From positions 62,001-126,000 of the forward strand of contig NTMA01000097.1 of the NCBI GenBank assembly GCA_002917075.1: a DNA stretch of 64,000 nucleotides. The letters run 5' to 3'. Shown one piece after another: positions 1-9,772 of the stretch. A program made the translations under genes and the position numbers. The notes beneath the pieces were generated by a model, which was given only the letters and a program-made list of their open reading frames with translations, had not been told where the DNA came from and did no database searches. Each line of letters opens with the position of its first letter. Position 1 is the stretch's first letter. Source of the DNA: Hawksworthiomyces lignivorus. Its lineage: Eukaryota; Ascomycota; Sordariomycetes; Ophiostomatales; Ophiostomataceae.

Positions 1-150
1 CAGTCGTTGTAATCCTGTAAAAGAGCCGACGGTGTTAGAGAGGCAAAAAGAAGCGCGGGGAATAAATAGCATGTGTGGCGGGCTGCAGCAGAAGGTGCCA
101 GGGTTAAAAGAGAGAGAGATGCTCACCTTGATGATGCGTTTCGAAGCCAT
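1..150 (-). CDS. 5' end of a gene, possibly a ubiquitin-conjugating (E2) enzyme (partial)
   Basis: A first coding exon of eight codons, MASKRIIK, runs from the ATG at 150 down to 127. It ends at a good donor (GTGAGC). The intron (126-15) carries CTCTAAC as a branch site and ends in TTTTACAG, and the next exon continues DYND before the window ends. The N-terminus with KRI, a charged residue and then N-D resembles the first helix of E2 ubiquitin-conjugating enzymes (KRI-x-KEL-x-DL). That family call is an inference from about 12 residues. The splice signals make a real gene start likely. The gene is divergent from the coactosin gene. Any other short protein with a Lys/Ile-rich N-terminus is possible. 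Confidence 0.5.
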   Translation of the reverse strand, partial: MASKRIIKVSISLSFNPGTFCCSPPHMLFIPRASFCLSNTVGSFTGLQRL

Positions 151-1047
151 GATGCTACTTGGGGACGCGTTTGCAACGAAGAAAATGTAGAAACCGAAGC
201 TGTGTAATATACGTCAAACGGAGCTGGGATTCTTGCGGATCAAACAATATGCCGACAAATACAAAATGTACCTGACGATGTAAGCCGGCGCAGAGAAGTG
301 GAAAACTAAAGGTCTAGAAAGCGAAACACACAAAGAAAGGAGCAAAGCTGAGTGTCAGTGAGAGGAGCTATGGGAGCATTCGGGTATCGTTTGATCCAGT
401 GTGCACCTGCCTGGCCTGGGTAGCTCATGACCCTCGCACTTTCCGCCCGAGAGGGCATGGCGGGGTACAACTGGTGGGAAGCTGCCTTAGGCCTCAGGTA
501 CAGTACCAGGCAAAAATTTGTGGAGACAATTCTGTCACAGTGGTTCAGCCACAAGAGCCTGGCGTGCCTGGCTGGCAGGACGAGGTTCAGGGTACCTGTT
601 CAGTGATGAGTCATCATTCCTCTCCCCGCCAGTTTCTCACCGCTGGCTTTGCGTCCCACAATGCATAACACAGTTCTCGACTTTCCGCTGGTGGACTGGG
701 CACGCGCTGTCGGTGAATTCCAGCGGCTCTTCCCTCCCCCCCTTCTCCTCCCCCGCCTATGAATTGACTGGCCAGGGCCCCTGTCAATCAATTGCACCCG
801 CACCGTAATTCTTATGCGCTGGTTGTGAAACCTACGCACGTTTCGACCCATTCGGCTTTCTCTCTCTCGCTTCGCCCCCCTCTCCCAAAGATAGAGGCAA
901 CTACGAACGTCGGCATACGCATACGTCGTGCAACGACCCAAAGTCCAAAAGGGCACAATTAAAAAATAAAAATAAAAAAAGAGCATTTCCTGTCAACGCT
1001 TCCCCCCCCCCCCCCCCCCCCCCCTTCCCGTTGTTCCTCTGCCTCCC
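151..1047. promoter_or_regulatory. Divergent intergenic region ending in a 23-nt poly(C) leader tract
   Basis: This is the spacer between the left-edge gene (-) and the coactosin gene (+). Pyrimidine-rich stretches lie around 720-760 and 855-890. An A/T-rich patch at 960-980 precedes an uninterrupted run of 23 C (1002-1024), which ends 23 nt before the coactosin ATG and is therefore probably in its 5' leader. I see no coding region here. Confidence 0.5.
1002..1024 (+). repeat. Poly(C) tract, 23 nt
   Basis: Uninterrupted C homopolymer just upstream of the coactosin start codon. It is likely length-variable and is complementary to the poly(G) run at 1601-1617 on the other side of the coding region. 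Confidence 0.95.
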
Positions 1048-1491
1048 ATGAGCGGCCTCCAGGACCCGGCCATCGAGGCCGCCTACGACGCCGTCCGCTC
1101 CGACAAGGAGCCCGTCAACTGGCTGCTGCTGGGCGACCTTCCCGGCAAGAAGGGCGTGCTGGGCCTGATCGGCACGGGCGAGGGCGGCCTCTCCGAGCTC
1201 GCCGAGAAGCTCGACGACACGCAGGCGCAGTACGGCTACGTCCGCGTGCAGTACGCCAACGACTCGGAGTCGACGCGCGTCAAGTTTGTGCTGGTCGTGT
1301 GGATCGGCGAGCACACCAAGGTCATGCGCAAGGCCCGCGTCAGTATCGAGACCGGCGCCGTCAAGGAGGTCCTGCGCCACCACAGCATCCAGGTCGACGC
1401 TCGGGACCCCAAGACGGACCTGGTCGAGGCCGACATCGTCGCGCGCCTGCGTAAAGCGGGCGGCGCTGACTACAACGGCGGCCGGGGGTAA
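1048..1491 (+). CDS. Coactosin-type ADF-homology actin-binding protein
   Basis: An intronless 147-residue protein with a single ADF-H (cofilin/coactosin) domain filling nearly the whole chain. Recognisable family features are the N-terminal MSGLQDP, the YGYVRV-YAND-EStR-KF core strand, the VWIG-x5-MRKARVS actin-binding helix region and the C-terminal RLRKAGGA-Y segment. Coactosins bind F-actin and modulate filament turnover in the cortical cytoskeleton; the fungal role is inferred from the family. Length matches the family (about 140-150 residues). Codons are strongly GC-ending. The ATG follows a poly(C) leader tract closely, and no upstream in-frame ATG is better. A 17-nt poly(G) run begins about 110 nt after the stop. 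Confidence 0.93.
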   Translation: MSGLQDPAIEAAYDAVRSDKEPVNWLLLGDLPGKKGVLGLIGTGEGGLSELAEKLDDTQAQYGYVRVQYANDSESTRVKFVLVVWIGEHTKVMRKARVSIETGAVKEVLRHHSIQVDARDPKTDLVEADIVARLRKAGGADYNGGRG

Positions 1492-2006
1492 AAAATAGAA
1501 AAGCAAAAAGCTGAGCAGTGTGCATGCGCAGGACAATAAGAAGGCGAGCTGGCAGATGAGGAATTGGCGAAAAGGAGCAGATGGCGAGGGAGAGGCTTTT
1601 GGGGGGGGGGGGGGGGGTTGACATTTCAGCGACTGGTCAGATTCAGAGTTACAGCATTCATCGTCCAGGATTTCAATACGTCTTTGCACAGGAATTGGAT
1701 ATACCTCAAAAAGCAAGAGACAGCGTGCATGGATTGGCGAATCGGGTCGGATGGAGTGGCAAGCAATCTATGAATTTCATGATATCAATTGATTTGAAAA
1801 GAGACCTTTATTAGGCCATTTGTCTATTCCGCAAGGCTCAAGCACAAAATAAGGGAAGCCATTGAATTCCCAAAAGTATACACTTTCCGGCCAGATAACC
1901 GATACCGTACTCCCCTCCGTGACCCAGCCCGACCTCTCCAGAAGAAATCAACTACGAATTCCAAATAGCAAAACCATCCCCTAGGGAATTATTGGGTGAA
2001 GCCCGT
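1492..2006. other. Convergent 3' spacer between coactosin and HIR3
   Basis: This 515-nt stretch holds the 3' ends of two convergent genes. Apart from the poly(G) run, only AT-rich sequence with AATAAG/AAATAAG-like possible polyadenylation signals (for example near 1534 and 1847) is visible. No coding region is supported. Confidence 0.5.
1601..1617 (+). repeat. Poly(G) tract, 17 nt
   Basis: Uninterrupted G homopolymer about 110 nt after the coactosin stop codon, probably in the 3' UTR or just past it. Confidence 0.95.
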
Positions 2007-5000
2007 TTAGGCATCTTCCTCCTGTGCAACTGGGCTCGATGCTGCCTGGTTGTCCTCCATTTCCACATCTTCTTCGCCTGCGACTGCTCTGGTGGCATCG
2101 TCTCCTTCTTCTTCTCCTCCATCCTCTTCATCGCCCTCTTCGCCCTCATCACTGCCTTCGGTCTCCTCCCCATCCTCTTCTTCGTCTTCCTCGTCTTCTT
2201 CTGCCTCGTCATCTCCGTCGGTATCGTCTGTCTTGTCAGCTCCTGCTGGGGCTTCCTCGCTCCGCCGCAAGTTAGGAAACATCATCGAAGGCGGTGCGTT
2301 CTCTTCGTAGTCGGGTGGAACATCGCTGAGCTCGCTCTCGTCGTCTGCAGAATCGTGTACGCTTCCCGGCGGCGAGGACGCTTCACTTACGGCTTCACTC
2401 TTGCCAACCTTGTGCTCCGCGTCCTCCTCGTCTTCTTCCCCTTCCTTGTCATCTTCCCCTGCATCGGCGTCCTTCATCTGCGTGTCTCCCTCGTCATCCC
2501 TCTCGTGGTCCACGCTGAGATGACGGCTCTTGCTGCGAGTACTCCGCGTCCGGCCATGGATGCTGCCACCCCGGCTGCCGCTGCCGCCGCCCTCTCCATC
2601 GGCGCCACTCCCGTCGCCGTCCCTGCTGCCGCCACCGGCTAGCTCTAAGGCGCTCGTGTTTAGATCATTCTTCGCGCTCGATGACGAGCCAAGCCGCGTC
2701 GACCGTCGGCCACCACCACTGCCACCAGCTGATGTGCTGTTGGCACCGGCCGCATGGCTGCTGTTGACACCGCCGCCTGCAGCCGCGCCGCCTGGTTTAT
2801 TGGCTGGGTCGACGAGTCGCGAGATCGCCTGCTCTGCCTTACGAAGAATATCAGGTCGTCGCACCCCAGGGGCTCGTCCACGCCTATGAGGAGGATCGCC
2901 GCCCATGCCAGACCCTTGCCGCTCCATCTTTTCTCCTGCAAGAAGGTTGTTTGAGGAGCCAGGGGCTTCGGAGCCTGCTCTAGAGATGCCATTGACACTG
3001 TCCCTGTCTGTACCACCTCCGCGGTCCGGGAGCAGGTTGAAGGACAACATCATTGCGGCCGTTTCGGATTGTTTTTCCTTCTCGGCCTTCTCGGCCTTCT
3101 CGGCCCTTTCTGCCTTCTCGGCCTTTTCCGCTTCCTCTCTCTGCAGCCGCTGGCGCTCTTCTAGGATCTTTGTAGGATCTTCTCCAGGGAGCTTGCGGCC
3201 GACGTCGGCGAAAATAACACTGTAGCAATCGCTAATCAGATCGTCGATCGGGCCGGCTTTCATGAGATTCCCGTTCAATTTCTTGACCTCAATAGCTTCA
3301 CGCATAGCGCTAAGTGCTCGGTGCTCCACATCCGGCTGACCAACCCACTCCGAAATACGCTCTGCGTAGATCTCCAACTCGTCCGGAGTCACGTTTTTGA
3401 ACACATCATCTACAGCATGAGGGATCTTGTAGAATTTGCGCAGTAGTCGCAGATAGCTAACCACGCAAGTCTGCCACAGATCGTTAAAGTGGTAGAAATC
3501 TGCTCCTTTCTTTCTGATCCGACGGAGAAGCGCTTCCAGGTTTGCGCGGTCATCCATCACCACAAGCAGTCGTGTCATGAAGCGAATATACTGCTCCGTG
3601 AAGACATGGTGGCGGCCAGGCCGTTCAGCATCGCACTTCCACACGTTCATCACCATTGTCTTGGTGAACATTGACTCGCGCAGCACGGCAAAAGCGGCAT
3701 TTGCCTTTTTCTGGCACTCGGTGTCTTCTGCCTTGTCCGTGGTGCTGAGTTCACCAGCCGCAGCATCGTCAGCTTCGGTAACGTCGCCAGGTTTAGGCTG
3801 AGCAGAATTGACCTGCAAGCTCTTGGCAGCATCGTCTTCGCCCTGGTTTTGCTTCTCTGTGCTATCATCGACGTCCATCTTATCGCCGTCAGGTTTGTCT
3901 TGGGCTGCATCATCACTGATGCCATTGTTGGCGGTAGGCGATTCGTCAACTTTATCGTTGTCGGCATTCTTCTTGTCTTCTGCGTCTTGCGCAGATTGGT
4001 TTCCGTTGCATCCTTTAACTTTGTTGGTGTCGCTGTCCTTCGCTGCCGTGGACTCTTTCAGTCGCTTGCCCTCTTTTTCGTCCTCCTTTTGACCACTGTT
4101 CGACTCTGGATGATCCGCAGCATTAGCAAGGGGCTTTTCGGCACTATCCACATTGTCTTTCGGTAGGCCATTGACTCCGTTGGTTCCATTGACGTTGTCC
4201 TCTTTGGCGCCTTCCTGCGTATCTGATGTAGCCACAACGTCTTCGGCCAAATCGCAGTCGCCAAACAAAATTCGTGCTTGACGGATAACCATCCTGTGTT
4301 GCCAATTAGACTTGTCTTTATCACGAAGGTGCTGCAGTGATTTTATAACAAAATCCTCCCATTCTGAAGCGTTGGTGACTGATATGGTCGCTCCTTGTTC
4401 AATGGCGAACGGCTGACGCTGCAATATATCTGCACCGGCCTGGGCGTGCATATCCCCCCGACGCACAAGCTTGTCCACAATAGAGAGAATTTTGTAGTGT
4501 GGTTCCAGCACAGGATCTTGACCGTGTCGGGGTTTGGGCAGCAGAGAAACGACTTCTATGCTCTTCTCCAATACGTCAATGACGTCGTCTGGGGTCGGAT
4601 GTGAACTCCGCTCGCTCACGTGGAGCTGGTCGAGAGGCTTCTGATACATTTTCCAAACGCATTTAGACAGCATGTATGCACTTTTCCAGTCTTTGGGGCG
4701 CCGGGCCAGGGCTCGACGGAAGAGCCTAGCGGCATATTTCCAGACCATGTAGTCGGTCATTTCTCCATATTGTGGCTTCTTGTAGGTGGAGAGAGTATCA
4801 GGCGCGATGAACCACCTTTCGCTTTCGGCGTTGTGGAAGGTCTCCATGGCGAATGGCTCTCGGCTGCTGGCATACATGCGCATGCCAAAGTTGTGGTACA
4901 AGTCGTGCACTGCATCAAAGTCGTTTTCTGAGAGGTCGTCTAGACCCGAATGCCAGTGAGAGAGAGCCAATGCATAGCAATGGATGGCACTGCGTTGCAA

Positions 5001-8000
5001 TCTTACTAGCTCCCCACGATCCTTATTCATCTTCTCGGCGGACCAGAGAACCGTCTCGTCCAAGTCATAATCGGAGCACTCAGCCAATCTAAACCAGGCA
5101 TCCCATCGTGCCGGCGTCAGTTGTAGCTGGAGCCTGAGATATTGAGCCCCGACTCGCAAGTCATCCGTCGCTCCTGGTGTCTGCCGCCGGTTTAGGTCCA
5201 CTCCCTTGAATTTGGTCAAGGCAACCATTCCCATTAGGAAGAACCAGCCATTGCGAGCCAAAACTGTATCTGGTGTTGTGGCTGGGACGGTGTCCAGCTC
5301 AACGGCACCCCTCCAGGCTTGGTAGAGTCGCAAGGGATAGATCGGCCTCTTGAGATACTCGGTGAAATATCGCAGGTTGTGGATCATCTGAGTAGTTGAT
5401 TTGGTCTGACCAATGGCTTGCTGCATATGCTCGATTGTGTTTTTCAGATCAGACTTTAGAAGTTCTTTCATCGGCATGCCGCCCGCCAACGCCATTACCT
5501 TGTCAACAAGAGCCAAAGCATTTTTGCGTTCTAGGCGCTCTGTCGGACATCCGTGTTCCTCGATTTCTAAAACGCCAACGCCTAATTTTAGGCCATGCAG
5601 GTCGTAGAGAACCTGGCCCAAGTAGTCTTCCCAATTATCAAGGCTAGACATCTTGAGCAACTCAAACCGCGCCATTCGAAGAAAAATCTTGTTTGACGCT
5701 TTGCAGAATTTCCGTGTTCCGATAACTTGATGGATTGCCCCAATGAAGTCGGCCAAGTCGGATTGAAGTAGCGGCGGGGGAGACGGCAACGGCGTCTCGT
5801 GTTCAGAGGGCGACCCTGTCTTGGATGCCGTAGCAGATGACGGAGACGACTTTGCTGCGGATGCAGGAGAGTCTCCAGCGACAGGTGTAAGAGCTTTTGT
5901 CGGCGATGCAATGGCAGTCAATTTTAAACCTGTTTTGATGACTGCATATTGCAAGGTCCAAGTTCGAACTTGCATTTCGCGCAACTTATTCTGGAATGAA
6001 TGAAAAGTCTGCGTATTTGATGCAGCCGAAGTCATGCCAATACGAATCTCATCTTCGTGCAAAGTCGCAACATGAAGCATGCAGTTGATTCGCGCCAATG
6101 CCGCCGCTGACGATCGTATATGGTCTTCGTCGATAATGTCGAAAGCTTGGCTATCGTTAACTGCCAAGTTAAGAGCTTGAATGATCATCTCATCCAATAT
6201 TTTCAACAAATGCATGAATAGCTGGAGCCTTGTAGTTTCTTGGGGGGTAGAAAGGTAAGACTCGCTCTCCAGATCACCGGCAATCATCTCAATACTGCGT
6301 AAATAGCAAGACAGTACTTTTGTTGTGTAGTCAATCTCCTTATACGCATCGGCAAGCCGTGTCCAGAGAAACAGACGTAGATCGGTATTGCTCCCAAGGA
6401 GAAATTTCCACATGTCGCGCAATTCTGGACCAGCACACTCAGAAATTGGTCTCTGTGCCAAGGCCACAGCGTCTGAATCGCTAGAATCGACACCAATAGG
6501 TATATATACGGAGCTGGGATTCAACACAGGCTCCAGTTTGTCGATGACGATCACAGGATCCTTCAGCTCCTCTTGAAATAATGAGAGGAAAAAATCCATC
6601 GTTGTCAGCTTGCTGATTTCCCGGTCCGCAGCTTTGAAAGAAACTTCCGGCATGACAGCATTGTTTGGAAGAGTGATTTCAATCTTTTGGCCATTCTGCT
6701 CCTCCTCTTGCAGAGACTGGCGAAGGCTTTCCCAACACGCTAGAATGTGGTCTCTAGATGCATTCGGTGTAGCGCTGGTGGAAAGGGTGCATGCCCATAA
6801 AAATCGAAATGTCAGATCGGCGTTTTCTTGTTGGCTAGACCGAACTAAATCGGAGGCAAGGCCCATCCACCTATTTAACCTGTCCTTGGTTTCAACGCGG
6901 ATAGAGACCTCGACGTCTCTGTTGGGGTTCGTGACGCGCTCGTGGATATCTATGTAGAGTTCGAATGTCATCTGAACGAGTTCGAATATTTCAGTATCGA
7001 AGATTGCTTGATCGTCGTCGCTCCCATTCTTCTGATACCGCTGGACTTCGTGACAGACGCGCTGGTATATAGATCCGTCGAATTTAATTAGCAATTGTTC
7101 CACAGATCGCTTCATGACCTCTGACCATTTTAATGACGTGTAGCTCTGCAACATAACCGAAAGCCAGTCATATGCGACGTCTTGAATTGTCCACCAGCCT
7201 TCGTTCACTTTGGTCACAAAGGCACGCAGTCCTCGCATCTCATCCAGTGCAGCTCTTTCCGGAGTGTTTTGATAGCCGGACTTGGTGTGCTCCAGAAACG
7301 CATCCAGGCCAAGAGCAGGCGTGTCTTTCTTGCTCAAGAGGATCTTCGCTCGGTCGTCCTTGAAAGCGGTGACCAGAGCGGTGCGCATATCTTTGGCTGG
7401 TTGGTTTTGAAACTTTGTTGTACGGTCTTCTGTTCGTCCGCACGCTTCGATCGTCTCGTCAAGTGCCGGGATATCCACCACACCAAGCTTCTCCAGAAGT
7501 GTTTTCGACATCTTGAATAAGTTCTGGTCCATTTCTTGGAACGGTTGAAGCTGGGTGGCAAACACCGTGTTTGGATCTGCGGCCTCTTCCGCCAACGTTT
7601 CGCGCCGGCGAATGCGCTTGCTCCTCTTCATGTCCCCATTGTCCTCATCCGCAGCGTCTGGAAGTCCAGCCGTTGACTGCGACCGCTTCCGAGATTGCGA
7701 CATGCTCCTTTCCTTGTGCATATCTTTCTGGCCGTCCTTCTCAGCAGACTCTTTTGGTGCATCTGCATCCTTGTCTTGTGACGTGGAATTGCCATTTGCC
7801 GCATGCTTCTCGTCATCTGCAGCGCTTCCAGTCCCTTCCACCTTCGCTTCTTTTGCGGTCTTGGTGTCTACATCCGCGTGGGCGACGTCCTGCAGGCCAG
7901 AGAGCTGCTGGTCAATCTCAATCTGCATGATCTGGTGGTCGTCTGGCATTTCGGGCGCACCGATCTCGAGTACTTTGCCGGTGATGTCAAAGTCAGTGGC

Positions 8001-9084
8001 GGACTGCACGAGTGCAACTCCCAGATCTGCCCAAGACGGGTCCTCAAAGCTGATAACAAGACGGCCCGTGTTGCTCTCTCCGGATGCCGAAGACAACGCG
8101 GTTTTTGAAGTAGCAATGTCCTTTGTTGGGTTAGGCAGCCACGGAAGAGGGTCTAGGTACCGCTTCAGAGATGCTGCCATCTGTCTCTTCAGGAAAGGCG
8201 CCATAATGGGATGCGACAGAGAGATCTCGTCGGTCAGCGCTTGAAGCTGGTTTCGCAGCTGCTCGCCGGCAAATCCTTCTGCCAGCGATGGCGGCTCGAC
8301 TTCCACGACGGCTGGGTCGTCATCGAGTTCGATAGCAGCCTCCAGGCAGTACCTCTCAATTCGGGCACTCTTCAAAAAAGTCGCCACGCGTGCCGTCCGT
8401 CTCCATAGCTCAGCATCGGAGGGGTCACGGTCAAGTGCTGCATCAAAGTCGTCTAATGCGCTGCGGGAGTCGTCCAAGACAGACGTCTCTTTAAAGACAT
8501 TGCTGCTGCTGCCTCCTTCAGTCTTTGCAGCCCGCGCCTTGTGCCGTATCCGATCCAGCAAAAACTGCCCATGGTTCTTGTATGCGATATAGTATGCCTG
8601 TGGCAAACTGCTACCGGAGGAATTGTCGTCGATAACGGCTGGGTCGAGGCTGGCGGAAAAAGAAGGGCCTGGTGTAAGTGGATCGGGCTGCCGCTCCGCG
8701 CGGTCGTATTCTGTCTTGGCCTCGGGATAGTTGAAAATGGCGGACTTGAAGAGGAGTTTATATGCTTCATCGGCTTTGTGGAAGGACTTTGGGCCCTGGG
8801 CGTGAAGCTTGAGAGCGGTCTGGTAAAGCTTCAAGGCATCATCGATCTAAAGACGAACAAATGTCAGTTGGATGGGAGCACAGCGAAAAAGGGCATCTAA
8901 TTTGCATACCTGAATTCGCCGAGTAACGTCAACCTCATCTTCGATATCATCCTCGGGCTCAACGTTGATCGCCGCGAAGGCGGGCTAAAGAAAGACGGAC
9001 CAGAAGTTAATAAGTGCCAACTTGGAAAGTGAATGAATGAATAGCAGCCAAAACGAGCTGTAAGTAAATACACATTCTTACCAT
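2007..9084 (-). CDS. HIR3: HIR3/CABIN1-type histone transcription regulator (HIR complex subunit)
   Basis: Three exons (9084-9082, 8984-8910, 8846-2007) give a 2305-residue protein. The first coding exon is only the ATG, followed directly by GTAAGA; exon 2 encodes PAFAAINVEPEDDIEDEVD and joins in phase to the TPR-like helical N-terminus. Both introns (97 and 63 nt) have plausible branch sites (ATTAAC, CTGAC). The family acts in the HIR complex, a nuclear H3-H4 chaperone for replication-independent nucleosome assembly and histone gene control. Seen here: TPR-like helices in the first 200 residues, a basic KRSKRIRRR near 433, a long helical middle, an Ala-Glu-Lys repeat segment and an acidic, low-complexity C-terminal tail rich in poly-Glu/Asp. 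The start is chosen because exon 2 restores the family's N-terminus. It is divergent from the exomer gene. Confidence 0.9.
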
Positions 9085-9772
9085 GTTGAACGGCCCAGCG
9101 CGTAAGTCATGCGCTCAAATCAGCGTATATGATGCAGTATAAAAAACGATGCGTGAAAAAGCGTCAAACAGCCGCACCTCAGAGCATGGCAAAGTTGCTG
9201 GCAGAAATTAGCCTTTAGGCCTAGATACAATCGCGTGAAGCTTTGGAGAGACGCGATGCGTCCCATTGCCCATTAAGCTGGATCATGTGACGTGGTTTGA
9301 TTACGTACTAGTATGAGTTCTATCAGAGCTACCAAACAAGCAAAGGTACGAGTGGGTCTGTGCGCGTCACAGGGGATGGTGGGTGGTGCAGAGACCAGTT
9401 TTCAGTTCGTCGAAGCGACTGGCTCTTGGGACAAGGAACAACAGAAACAAACTCTAAAAAAATAAGGGCCGTCGAGCAGGCCGTTTTCTTTCTTCGGCCA
9501 TCGGTCACGCAGCAAAGCTGTGCCATTGGCATCCTGGGGTCTGCCTTTGACAAATACCAGATATACGTTGGCAATCGACATCGTATGGTGCTGTCTTACC
9601 CCTGAAAAAAGCCTGAGCGACAAAGCCGCAGGCAACATAATATATAGCTTCATCCCGCACACAACTCTTCCGCGCCTCCTGTTGCGCTACTTCTGGTGGA
9701 CGCTGTTTCCATCTTCGAATATATACCCGCTGTCGACCTCGGATTTACGATCCAGGCAAGCTCTTTTTCGCA
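9085..9772. promoter_or_regulatory. Divergent promoter region between HIR3 and the BUD7-type gene
   Basis: This 688-nt spacer separates two divergent start codons. TATATAG at 9641-9647 lies 126 nt upstream of the exomer-gene ATG and could be its TATA element. No credible coding region is present; the short open frames here have no family resemblance. Confidence 0.5.
9641..9647 (+). promoter_or_regulatory. TATA-like element of the exomer gene
   Basis: TATATAG, 126 nt before the ATG at 9773. Assigned by sequence and position only. Confidence 0.35.

Noticed and set aside
901..1716. 271-codon minus-strand frame across the coactosin gene
   Set aside because: It is the antisense shadow of a GC-rich coding exon; it has poly-Gly from the C run and no family resemblance.
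7555..8244. 229-codon plus-strand frame inside HIR3
   Set aside because: Antisense shadow of a Ser/Asp/Glu-coding region; low complexity and no start context.
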